DNA from: Closterium sp. NIES-65
Lineage: Eukaryota; Streptophyta; Zygnematophyceae; Desmidiales; Closteriaceae
Assembly: GCA_948144175.1 (NCBI GenBank)
Contig: CANXME010002644.1
Location: 1,620,001 to 1,684,000 of the forward strand
Direction of reading: 5' to 3'
Length of the DNA: 64,000 nt
The notes under the pieces were generated by a model, which searched no databases, was not told the origin of the DNA, and was given only the letters and a program-made list of their open reading frames with translations. The position numbers and the translations under genes are program-made. Shown here piece after piece: positions 54,243 through 64,000 of the stretch. How positions within the stretch are numbered: the stretch's first letter is position 1; each line of letters begins with the position of its first letter.

Positions 54243-54788
54243 GTGAGCCGCCCGGCCCGCCCCCATGCGCATACCCCAGTCAGTCTGAGACTTCTCTGAG
54301 CACCGCTGCTGCTCAGCCCCTTGCGTGTACTACATGCTCTGGTGTGGTGAGACGGCCCCATGCGCGTACCCCAGTCTAAGACTTCTCAGAGCACCGCTGC
54401 TGCTCTGCCCGCATGTGTGGTCCGCTGTACTACATGCAATGGTATGGTGGGTGACTTTTGAGTCAACTCACAAGTCACACGGTGAGCCGTCCCCATGCAT
54501 GTACCCCGGTCTGGGTTTTCTCAGACTGCAAAAGGCCACTCTCTCTGCAAAGGCCACACTCTCTCTTGCAAGCAGTGCGGATTCTGTTCAGTTGCATGCC
54601 CCTTCTGTTCTTATCAACCTCATGCTCCTCAACTCACCTTCTCACACTGACATACATCAACCATCTCCCCACACTGACATGTTAGATTTGGTGCGTTAAT
54701 GGTTTATCGCTTTTATACCCAGCCATATGCAATTTCATTCGCAGCTCACTGTCTGAATTCCACCCAATACCGACACGCCACCTGGCAG
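54243..54788 (+). other. Proposed second intron with internal repeats
   Basis: Contains diverged repeats of ccccatgcgcgtaccccagtct followed by gacttctc..agcaccgctgctgct (about 54263-54420, third copy near 54490). No coding evidence. Confidence 0.45.
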
Positions 54789-55276
54789 GAAGAAGGGGGC
54801 ACCGGAGCGACGCGCCAAGACTAGGCGGAAATAGAAGCTGCTGGATAAGGCACTTGCGATACGAGAGAAGACAGATACCAAGGCACAGAAGCATGCAGCC
54901 AAGAAGGCACGCGTGGAAACACTGAAGAAGCTGTACTAGGAAGAGCTTGGCAGTTTTTGTGCGCCGACAAAATAGATGGAAGAAGATTTACAAGGATTTG
55001 CTTCCAAGCAGTCACCCGTGTTGTTACTCTACTTTTAGTCAATCTGAAGCTGTACTCACAGCAGGCTGTTGAAAGCACAATTTGAAGGCACATGTGCTGT
55101 CATGCATGCAGACTTGAGGGAGGAAGACAGTTTGGGGTGGTGATGTGTATGCGTCACGCGGTATACGAATAGTGTAAGGAAATTTCCTTTTCCTTACTTT
55201 TGCGTCCCCGCTTAGCGCGTACATCACTGTAGCACCACAGTCAGCACCGTTACCACTCGCAACTCTCGCATCGACA

Positions 55277-55390
55277 ATCCTCCCGCCACCTTCGCACATC
55301 GCACCCCGACCTCACGGCTCGGCGGGTAACCCGCGCTCCGGGCCTCCGCTTCGACACTTTTCCCAACCTCAGTCCCAGGCCTGTTCACGC
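55277..55390 (+). repeat. 114-bp direct repeat, left copy
   Basis: Identical, apart from one base, to 61466-61579. The two copies directly abut the two ends of element E and both belong to the G 5' LTR. Confidence 0.95.
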
Positions 55391-55823
55391 TGTTGGGAAT
55401 AATAAGTCTTAAGCGCCTCTGTCGTGTCGAAACTCAGGACACTAGCGAAGCAGTCCGAATCGAAGCATCGCGAGTCAACCCTCGGAGGTTAGGGTAACCG
55501 CCTGGAGGTTACGAGAAGGTCAAAGGTCAGTGACCTTTGACTTGACAAATACAGCGCGACAGCAAGGACACACAACTGACTCGACATAGAGCAGTTGCCC
55601 GAGTCGCACTGTATCGAATCGCAACAGTAAAACGGTTTTAACTTATCTATTCGTATTCCTTGTACTCTTATATAAACCTTTGTATTTGCTTGTTTAATTA
55701 ACTTACTTTGCCCTCACATACTAGCGCAAGGTGGTTCAAGTACTTTCATTCAAACGCTTCCGCTACTACAATTCTACTCAGACTTAAAACTCTACAAAGA
55801 TCCTAGGGCACTTCAGCCCAACA
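55391..55823 (+). repeat. 5' LTR of element E
   Basis: 433 bp with TATA-like tatataaacc near 55669, about 150 bp before its end. The core attcgtattccttgtactct is shared with element C LTRs. Confidence 0.95.
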
Positions 55824-55885
55824 TGGTATGAGAGCAGTTAGAGTTTTTAAAGTTGTTTTCCTTTTAACACTCAATACAAGAAGAC

Positions 55886-58800
55886 ATGTCTGCAAGGAAG
55901 GAGAGGAGCTCCTCCAACGGCTCTCCAGGCACTACTCCTACTCCACCTCCTGTCTCTGGTCTACAGACAGAGGAAGGGACTACCACGAGACCAGCAGCTG
56001 GGTCTACGGAAACGCCCGCAGGCTTCGATCCAAGCATGATGGAAAAGTTCTTCTCCTTCATGTCCTTCTACGAGCAGCACCAGCAAGGAGCACCTGCGCA
56101 ATCAAACAACAGCAACAACAACAACAACGTGACGCCTATGAGTCTCGATGGCTCATCCTACGCACGTGGGATTCAACAACAACAACAACAGCCTACCTTT
56201 GCGCCATACGAGCCCCAGCGTGGCTCCGTCAGCTTCATGCCGCAACCGCAACCCGCACCAGGACAAGAAAGGGCATTGGATGCGTTACAAGTTCAATCGC
56301 AATTCGCGCATGTCTTAAAACTACAAACGACAAAGCCTTTCGACGGCAAAGATTTCTTCACCTGGTCGTTCGAGTTCGAACTGATGATGGAAGGAGCACA
56401 GATTCTCGGCTTCTTCGACGGGTCCCTGCCATATCCAACAAACGGGACGCAATATGAGAAGCAGCAATATACTTATCAATCGATGATGGCGTACACGATA
56501 CTGCTGAGGAACATCACCCCGACCCAGCAGCAGAACATCAGGACTTACCGAGGCTACGGCAACTCCGCGGAGCTCGCGTACAACCACCTGAAGAACCTGT
56601 ATCAAGCAACAGACAGCGTAAATCAAAGCAGGTTGATGGCGCAGCTGACAACGATTGAAATGAAACCAGACGAGAAAGGCATGGCTTATATCAGCCGCTG
56701 TCGCGAACTGCGCGACAAGCTTCTTCGATGCGGCGGGTCGATTTCAGAAGACGCCTTTGTCACGGTGGTCATCGGCGGTCACGGCCCCCACTGGCGCTCC
56801 ACTCGCGCCATATTACGAGCACACGGGAGGATTTCCGAAGCGGCACTCTGCGCCGAAATTCATGCTGAGCAGCAAGACATGGACCTGCAAGAAGAAAGAC
56901 ACAAGAAGAAAGCATTAGCACCAGAGTTTGCGTTTCACACTCAGCGACGATACAACGGCAACAACAACCGTCAACAACAAGTAAAGACAGTACCTCCGTT
57001 CTGCCACATCTGCAAGACTTTGGGCCATCCTCGCACGCACTGCCCGTCTCGTCAGACAACACCACAGCGACAACTCCGGCCTTCAAGCTCCCAAGTTGCT
57101 TCAACGCAAGCAAGTCCGACGACCACAATCCAAGCTTCAACGACTTCAACTGGACAACCTGCACAAGGAACAAGAAGCATCGTCAATTGCATGGTGAAGA
57201 TAACCGATTTGTGCACAACCAAGTCACCACCCCACTACTCACCGGAAGAAGAGCTCGACAACAGGACGCCTCGCCGCGAATCACTCCAGCCGGATCCGAC
57301 GTACGCCGCCATCGCTCAAAGCGAACCATCTGGCCAAGACACTTGGTTCTTGGATAGTTGCTGCGGACAACACATGTGCTCCTCCGGGCGCTTCGTTCAA
57401 CGCGAACATCGACTCCAGCGAGAAGTAGTCATCACGGTCGCCAACAATTAGAACCTGCGCACACGACGACAAGGAGCGGTACAGCTTCAGTCACGAGAAA
57501 CAAATGTCATATTACACATGTCAAAGGTACTTATCGCGGAGGGACTAGGCTACAACTTACTGAGTGTCAGCCAGTTGATGGCGAAAGGCATCCACTTGGA
57601 AGCCGACAGCACCACCCAGGAGTTTAAGTTATACCACCGGAAGGGCGGCCTCTACATCGGAAAAGCAGTGTTGAAGAATAACGTCTTCGTCCTCGATTTC
57701 GTCCCCGACCTGGGCACTGCAGACAGCGACGCCATCGTCAACTTCACCGACTGGACTCATCCTCCGGATCTCGATCCCGACTTCAGCCCAGGAGGTTTCT
57801 GGTACTCGCACACCATCCCTGAAGCAGAACGAACACGAGCATTAGCAACGATTCAACAAACGACAGCAGCAGAGACAACATCGACAGCAGCAGAGACAAC
57901 ATCGGCAGCAGCAGAACCATCATCGGCAGCAGCAGAACCATCATCGGCAGCAGTAGAACCATCATCGAAAGCAGCAGGACCAACGACACCAGTCATCGAA
58001 ACACCACCAACACCCGCACAACAGCTGAACCCGACTCAACGAGAAGTCCACCGAAGCGCAAACATCGTCGCCAACTTCTACTCCAACTCTGACGCGTATC
58101 AACGCTCACCCGGACATCGCGCTCCTGAAGACATCTGGCACGCACGCACATGACATCCAAGCAATACGGTGTTAAACAACACGATACGAGCAGGAGTTCT
58201 AGACAAGGATTCGCTACTACTACTCGACGGCAGAGAACTTCAACGTGCACGAGGGACTTGCCTCATCTGCCCCGAAGCCGACTTACCCCATCAACCGTTT
58301 TCCTCTCACCACAACCCGAGCGCACCTGCATACGCACCACTCGAGAAAGTTTACAGCGACATCCTCTACAATCGAGAACCAGGACAAGTCACCTACAATT
58401 ACACGATCACCTTCATCGACGCCGCCACTCGATACATCTGGCATCGCAACCTACCCAGCCGCGACATGGCACTCGCAGCATTCGCCGCTTGGCTACCGGT
58501 AGCAGAGAGGGAATCAGGAACACAACTGAAAAGCTTCCAGTCAGACGGAGGAGGAGAGTACACCTCTCAGCGCTTCAAGCAGTACCTGGCGGAAAGAGGG
58601 ATCAAGCAACTCCTCTCCCTTCCCTACGCACATCAGCAGCAAGGAGTAGCAGAAAGAATGAACAGGACTCTGCAGAACAGCATGCGCAAACTGCTACGTG
58701 GCATGCGGCTACCCAACCACCAGTGGCCTGCAGCAATGGACCATGCTGTCATGCTGCACAACTTGTTGTCGTCGTCGTCACTCCCGAACAACGCCTCACC

Positions 58801-60634
58801 GCATCTGCTGTGGACAGGGAAGCTGGGCAGCACAAAAATGTTACGAGTTTTCGAATGCATGGTACAGTACAGACCCCCAGAAGCACAAGCGGGAAGATTT
58901 TCACAACGGGCACAGTGGGGACTACACCTCGGCATCGAGAAACATTACAACGCGTGGAAAATCTTCGACGTCCACACAAAGGAAACAGTAGCAGCACGTG
59001 ATGTGATCTTCTACGAGCGACTCACCCTTCAGACGTACCTCGCCAACTTGCACGAGAATCGGGACCTCACAGGTGGCTTTCGTGGTGACCGAGCCTTCGC
59101 CTCAGCAGCGGACGAAGCAGACTGGGATGAACAGAACGTCGACAACGCATCAGAAGAAGCCGGACCTCTCCCGTACTGCTCCGTCGACGTGCCCATGGAC
59201 GAAGAAAATCCTCGCGACAGTAACAACGCTGAAGTCTTCTATCACTTCGCCGACAACGGTTACGTAACACCTGTGACAGTCAACACAAATGAAGCAGAAA
59301 GGATAGGGCCAAATTTCATATCCGATCCAGAAGCAGGAGACGAAGCAGCTTATCCCGAGGATACAACACTCCCCCGATACTCACAGACTGGGCTGCAAAT
59401 CCTTGGTCTCGTCACCGCAGTCCACGGGAACACAGGCAGCACGCTTCCTAAAGAGCCTGCGACGGTTCAGCAGGCTCTTGGGGGGGAACACAGGGAGAAA
59501 TGGCGTGAAGCCATGGACAGGGAATTAAAAGCATTAGAGGAACGCAACACCTGGAAGGTCGTTCCCGCAAGCGTGGCACGGAACAAGACCATTCTCACCG
59601 GGAAATGGGTCTTCCGCATCAAGACGAAAGCTGACGGCACAATCGAGAAGTTCAAAGCACGCTGGGTCGTGCGTGGATTCGACCAGGAGCAAGGACGAGA
59701 CTTCACCGAAACATTCGCCCCAGTCAGTCGACATACCTCTCTCCGAATCCTTCTCGCCGTCGCCGCCATGAAGAAGAAGAAGCTGCGACAAATCGATGTT
59801 GCCAACGCATTCCTCTACGCACCCGTCGACGCCGAAATCTTCGTCGAACTCCCACACGGCACTCACGGAAATCCTAATCAGATCTGCCAACTACTGAAAT
59901 CGCTCTACGGAATCAAACAAGCCCCGCGACTGTGGCAACAGCACCTACACACCCGCCTCACTCGCATCGGATTCCGCCAACTGCCTCACGACCAAGGAAT
60001 GTACCGCCTCACCAAAGGCGCAGACTACATTCTACTGATCGTCTATGTCGACGACTTGCTCTACATCGGCTCCACCGACGACGTCACCACCTGGTTCGAA
60101 GGGGAGCTGCAGAAAGACCTCACGCTCACGCTCTCTTCTATCGTGACTCAGTACCTCGGGCTCAACATCCGAGAAGAAGAAAATGCGATCTACCTAAGCG
60201 CCGAGAAATACGCCGACACCATCGCGAAACGTTTTTCACTCACACCTACCGCCATCGCCACACCATACCGCTACACGGCAGGAAACAACAAGGGAAATTC
60301 CGCTCCACTCAAAGCTGCCGGAATACGAGACTACCAAAGGAAACTGGGTTGCCTTCTCTTCGCAGCTGTCACCTGTCGCCCGGATCTATCCTACTCTGCA
60401 AGCCAACTCGCCACCTATCTCAAGAAATCCGAAGCAAAGCATCTGGCGGAGCTCGATCGCGCACTACACTACTTCGTGAGCACACCGACGATCGGCCTGA
60501 CTTACTACAAAGGCGAAGCTACGACGACGAAACTAATCGGCTACGTCGATGCTGACCATGCCGGCGATTCTGATAACAGGCGCTCTCGCACTGGCTACGT
60601 CTATCGTCTCGAGCCTATCGGACCTATCTCCTAG
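55886..60634 (+). pseudogene. Element E gag-pol up to RNase H, three stops
   Basis: Starts at ATG 55886 (MSARKERSSSNG). Gag has FDGKDFFTWSFEFEL. The zinc knuckle CHICKTLGHPRTHC is near 57000. Protease is LDSCCGQHM. Stop TAG is at 57449-57451. A Thr/Ala/Glu linker (about 57840-57990) and GAG-pre-integrase (IWHART then TGA at 58151-58153, HPS) follow. Integrase has VYSDIL, FQSDGGGEY and QQGVAERMNRT (about 58345-58660). RT has WVFRIKTKADG, RQIDVANAFLYA, YGIKQAPRLWQQ and YVDDLLYIGS (about 60045). Stop TAG is at 60632. The frame is the same throughout, so only three substitutions separate it from an open frame. Inactive as it stands unless read through. Confidence 0.93.
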
Positions 60635-61054
60635 CAGTCGAGTAAGCAGGAACTAATCGCTCTCTCTTCAGCTGAAGCAGAATATATCGCCCTCTGTTCA
60701 GCCACCAAGGAAGGACTCTACCTTCGCGAGCTGCTGGAAGAAGCAAAGTTAGCCGAGTTACCCAACTTCACCCTATTCTGCGACAACCAATCTGCAATTC
60801 GCATCGCCAACAAAAGCGGATTCGCGAACAGAACGAAGCATATCGCTCTGCGATACTTCTTCGTGAAGGACGAGATCGAGAAAAGGAAACTCGAATTATC
60901 CTACTGTCCCACGTCCGAGATGGCAGCCGATTATTTGACCAAGAAGCTCGGAAAACAGAAGTTCGAGTACAGCATGATGCTGACCGGACAAGGCCACGTC
61001 ACCATCAGCGACACTCCAGAAGCGAAGGGGAGTGTTGGGAATAATAAGTCTTAA
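60635..61054 (+). pseudogene. Element E RNase H tail
   Basis: Continues in frame after the TAG at 60632: SSKQELIALSSAEAEYIA, LYLRELLEEAK, DNQSAIRIANKSGF, TKHIALRYFFV and TSEMAADYLTKKL. Ends at 61054, slightly inside the 3' LTR. A stop at the same codon is seen in element C. Confidence 0.9.
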
Positions 61055-61465
61055 GCGCCTCTGTCGTGTCGAAACTCAGGACACTAGCGAAGCAGTCCGA
61101 ATCGAAGCATCGCGAGTCAACCCTCGGAGGTTAGGGTAACCGCCTGGAGGTTACGAGAAGGTCAAAGGTCAGCGACCTTTGACTTGACAAATACAGCGCC
61201 ACAACAAGGACACACAACTGACTCGACATTGAGCAGTTGCCCGAATCGCACTGTATCGAATCGCAACAGTAAAACGGTTTTAACTTATCTATTCGTATTC
61301 CTTGTACTCTTATATAAACCTTTGTATTTGCTTATTTAATTAACTTACTTTGCCCTCACATACTAGCGCAAGGTGGTTCAAGTACTTTCATTCAAACGCT
61401 TCCGCTACTACAATTCTACTCAGACTTAAAACTCTACAAAGATCCTAGGGCACTTCAGCCCAACA
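61033..61465 (+). repeat. 3' LTR of element E
   Basis: 433 bp with tatataaacc near 61311. Directly followed by the right copy of the 114-bp repeat. Confidence 0.95.
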
Positions 61466-61579
61466 ATCCTCCCGCCACCTTCGCACATCGCACCCCGACC
61501 TCACGGCTCGGCGGGTAACCCGCGCTCCGGGCCTCCGCTTCGACACTTTTCCCAACCTCAGTCCCAGGCCCGTTCACGC
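61466..61579 (+). repeat. 114-bp direct repeat, right copy
   Basis: Matches 55277-55390 with a single c/t difference (ggcccg against ggcctg). It continues into the rest of the G LTR (61580-61705). Confidence 0.95.
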
Positions 61580-61886
61580 GACAACCACAGTCCATTACCG
61601 TTACCACTGTAGTTTCGCTATATATTCTTCGCTCATGCCTTCGCTCATTGTACTCTTGCTTCGATAGTGCAATTCTCGTTCGTTCACTCAAATTGCGAAC
61701 GTAACACTTGGTAATCAGAGCATACGATCTCTTCTCGGACCGCACCCACACCTTCGCTTCCCACTATCTCAATTTTTGGGGGGGTAGACGTCTCTCAGCG
61801 ACACAGCACCGCCGCTCGTAGTGCTCTCTCGTAAGCACGCACGGCCACGACCGAGGCTCTCGCTGAGCTCGCCCGACACCCCCGCC

Positions 61887-63065
61887 ATGGCCGAATTCAC
61901 GCTCGCCACATTGACGCAAGAGCAGCTCGACCGTCTGGTGCGCCAACTTGATGATTCGGCGCTCGAAATTGCGACGCTCACGGCGGAACGTAACTCCGCG
62001 CGTCAGCAATCAATGATGAACACTCCAGCGCCACCACACGCACCGACAAATGCATCTGCACAATCGGACGAGCCGATCGTTATCTCGCCCGGCACACCAA
62101 CACAAAACAACAGCGTGGGACAACGCTCAGGTGCAGCCAGCGATGGCGCCACCCAGCCGATGCATGGCATGGGAGGAAACAGGGTCGCACCAAGCCCGCG
62201 GGAGCCTCGCGAAGCCCGTCGGCACGTGGAGTTCGCGGCGACAAGTGGCGAACAGGCCATTATGGCACCAATGCCACTCAAGCCGCAGCGCCCGCCCTGC
62301 TTCGACCCGAGCTAGCGTGGAGGTCCGACGGTTCAATCGTGGATCTTCACGATGAACGTCTTTTTCGACGTGAATTACGTCGAGTCAGACGCAGCAAAGA
62401 TTCGGTATGACGTTTCGCTGCTAAGGGGCCCCGCCATGGACTGGTGGCGAGTCATCGTAACGTCGCCACGCGCCTACGAGCCACCGTCGCAAGAGGAAGG
62501 GCCCACGGGTCCAGCTGTCACCTGGAGTTCATTCTGCGAGACCGCCTGATACAGCACGTGGGATGCGTGGTGCGCAGGGCTTCGGGCACGCTTTGAGCCG
62601 ATCGCGGCTTCTATTTTGGCACGTCAGAGATTGCGCACTTGGCGGCAGCTCAGATAGGTTCAAGACTATACGAGTGGTTTTCTCGCATTATGCGAGCAAG
62701 TCGGCTACATGCACGAAGCAGAGCGGGTGGACCGTTACGTCGGAGGGCTAAAGCCGGGCATCTCGCACGAAATCATGATACGCGAGCTCTCGAACTTCAA
62801 CGAGATTCTCGCGCTCGCCGAGAAAATCGACATTTTACACCGTCCGAGACCGGGGTCCTACTATGAACATCGTCCTCGGGGACCGATCAAGCACGCCACT
62901 GTACACGTTGTTGCGACGAATGCAGCTGCCGCGCCGTTTAAGGGGCGCTGTTTTGCTTGCAATAGGCCGGGCCATCGCAAGAGCGAATGCCCAGAGGAGC
63001 TAAGGCGCCGCGGAGCAGAGCAGGGGAGGGAGTCTCCAAGGCAGGGAAACGCCAGCAGTCAGTAG
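61887..63065 (+). pseudogene. Element G gag
   Basis: ATG 61887 (MAEFTLATLTQEQLDRLV). The same frame continues after a TAG at 62313 (MNVFFDVNYVE, GPAMDWWRVIV), a TGA near 62547 and a TAG near 62656 (YTSGF). It ends with RYVGGLKPGI, LALAEKIDIL and the CCHC knuckle CFACNRPGHRKSEC (near 62951). This is the Retrotrans_gag plus knuckle layout of gypsy elements. Four pieces in one frame: decay by substitutions only in this part. Confidence 0.8.
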
Positions 63066-64000
63066 GAATCTGGCCAAATACTGACGAGACTGCCTGCTCG
63101 CCCAACCCCACCGACCCTCACCGAGTCACAGTACCAATTCATGCTATCGATCGGACTCGAACGAATAAGGAGGGTACAACGACGGATTGCCCAGTACTGA
63201 TCCACGGGAAAATACAGGGAGCAGCAGTGAAGATTTTTATCGACGGAGGAGCAAGCCACCGTTTAGTTAATACCGCAACTGCACGAAAACTACAACTGAC
63301 ACTTAGCCGTTGCTTACCGGAGATAGACGCACGCTTAGTCGACCGCACGCCACTGGCCATACGGGAAAAGGTAGAGAGAGTCAAAGTCCGCTGCGGGGGG
63401 AATTTTGGGTTTACACAGGAAATGCTCGCAACGACACTGGATGGGCACGATATTTTACTGGGACGTGATTGGCTGCGACGGTATAACCCGCGAATTGACT
63501 GGACGATGGGTAGCTGCACCGTGCGAAGTAGTGGTAAGTGGGTCGAGCTACCTCGCTGGCAGTCGCCCGAGTCTTCAACGGTACACGTCAACGCCGTCAC
63601 AATGAAACGGGCTGTCGCTGCTGGAGCTGACGTGTACGCAGTAGACATTGCAGTAGTAGAGGGAGCAGAGCAGCCGAGTGATTCCAAGAAACTGCTGGCA
63701 GCAGTACCGCCCGAACTACAGGAACTGTTGAAACGATACCCCGGGATTTTCCCCGACGACTTACCGGAAGGACTACCACCTCAGCGAGCACATGACCACC
63801 GAATCGAATAAGAACCGGGGGCACAGCCAACCGTACAGCGTCAGTTCAGACTGACACAGCCCGAGCTCGACGAACTAAGGAAACAGTTAGATTACCTGTT
63901 AGAGAAAAAATTCATCCAACCGAGCTCGTCACCATTCGCCGCACCGATACTATTCACACCAAAAAAAGACGGGGGTTTTCGCATGTGTATTGACTACAGA
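63066..64000 (+). pseudogene. Element G protease and start of reverse transcriptase (partial)
   Basis: A different frame from gag (gag ends at 63065; this frame is open from 62987). Protease has VKIFIDGGASHRLVN, DIDARLVD-like and DILLGRDWLRRYNPRIDW. RT begins LKRYPGIFPDDLPEGLPPQR. A TAA stop is at 63809-63811. The RT then continues LDYLLEKKFIQPSSSPFAAP and FTPKKDGGFRMCIDYR at the window edge. Typical Ty3/gypsy protease-RT junction; the catalytic YxDD lies beyond the window. Confidence 0.85.

Larger units (their letters stand above)
52950..54939 (+). pseudogene. Three-exon small basic protein gene with an in-frame stop
   Basis: Exon 1 runs 52950-53154 (MVKKRKAKNQGG, Ala/Gly-rich, ending GGNAM) to donor gtaaga. 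Exon 2 is best taken as 54161-54242, with acceptor ttttccag and donor gtgagc. Exon 3 runs 54789-54939 with acceptor ggcag. Phases agree at both joins: NAM-DTSETMGFTVIKASAES and PAIR-KKGAPERRAKTRRK. Exon 3 then meets TAG at 54832-54834, but the same frame continues as KLLDKALAIREKTDTKAQK up to a second stop at 54937. The lysine/arginine-rich ends suggest a nuclear or nucleolar protein. I recall small plant nucleolar-like proteins with an MDTSE word and a basic tail, but claim no name. Either a recently inactivated gene, a read-through case or a sequence error. Exon 2 is one of at least four tandem versions. Confidence 0.55.
55391..61465 (+). mobile_element. Ty1/copia retrotransposon E inside the LTR of G
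   Basis: LTRs 55391-55823 and 61033-61465 are 433 bp each and differ at about seven positions. They start tgttggg and end caaca. Primer site is tggtatgagagc (55824-55835); purine run gaaggggag precedes the 3' LTR. A complete gag-pol set in one frame is interrupted by three stops and no frameshift. It is related to element C (Gag, protease and RNase H alike). No 5-bp target duplication: the left neighbour is cacgc, the right neighbour atcct, with a 114-bp repeat instead. Confidence 0.95.
55173..64000 (+). mobile_element. Ty3/gypsy retrotransposon G (right end outside window)
   Basis: The 5' LTR begins tgtaaggaaa at 55173 and ends gtaaca at 61705, interrupted by element E. It is followed by a primer-site-like tggtaatcagagc at 61708. 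Gag, CCHC zinc knuckle, protease and the start of RT follow in the gypsy order. Several stops and a frameshift mark it as degenerate. The 3' part and 3' LTR are not in the window. Confidence 0.85.

Noticed and set aside
55277..55390. A true 114-bp target duplication by copia integrase
   Set aside because: The four other Copia-type insertions with LTRs here (A, B, C, F) show 5-bp duplications. Recombination or pre-existing repeat is the simpler reading, kept as a finding.
24156..60634. Reassigned genetic code (TAG or TAA read as Gln, as in some green algae)
   Set aside because: TGA, TAG and TAA all interrupt conserved positions, and stops also replace Trp, Gly and Ser codons. The intact ORFs end at ordinary stops, so decay explains the data better.

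Overview
The window reads as nuclear DNA of a green eukaryote of the plant lineage (streptophyte land plant or alga). The reasons are five copies of a C-terminal WRKY-like zinc-finger domain, plant-type Ty1/copia, Ty3/gypsy and LINE elements, CCCTAAA/TTTAGGG-like words in a foldback repeat, and one intron-containing small basic gene. From memory, Copia polyproteins with long GGAEPGG-type runs resemble those of zygnematophycean algae such as Closterium. That is a weak lead and not an identification. No tRNA, rRNA, CRISPR or prokaryotic operon is seen.

Layout. 1-883 is flank with a palindromic foldback repeat. 884-8319 is Copia element A (131-bp LTRs, 5-bp target duplication), broken by frameshifts and stops. 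8957-9365 is a GT/GC alternating repeat. 9800-19000 holds two duplicated units (U1, U2), each a plus-strand gene or gene fragment (Q-rich, GTGVFLP-type protein) facing tail-to-tail a minus-strand WRKY-like gene. 20443-35215 is Copia element C, into which have been inserted a deleted LTR element (D), a solo LTR (F) and, inside F, Copia element B (26785-33205). B has an open 1644-codon gag-pol that lacks the integrase core. 36099-38129 is WRKY-like gene U3, 41263-42582 is U4 and 44834-46750 is the U5 pseudogene. U4 and U5 again carry the truncated plus-strand partner. 47789-52301 is a degenerate LINE on the minus strand with a 14-bp target duplication. 52950-54939 is a three-exon small basic gene whose middle exon is repeated in tandem inside a pyrimidine-rich array. 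From 55173 to the right edge is a Ty3/gypsy element (G). Its 5' LTR is split by Copia element E (55391-61465), which is flanked by a 114-bp direct repeat instead of a 5-bp one.

The most original content is the WRKY-like family. Its members are long, intronless ORFs with acidic, fast-changing repeats, a conserved GLTxTGLLQQMKR-type block, a basic block and a terminal domain. That domain keeps the WRKY zinc ligands but replaces WRKYGQK by WHNYGNK, WRDDGRK, WHNNGNK or WRNDGNK. Three of the five units keep a promoter-proximal piece of the neighbouring gene. Each piece ends at the same place, in a 5' splice-site consensus pointing into the antisense of the WRKY-like ORF. The retroelements supply nested-insertion chronology, and many of their stop codons fit C-to-T decay at CG/CHG sites.
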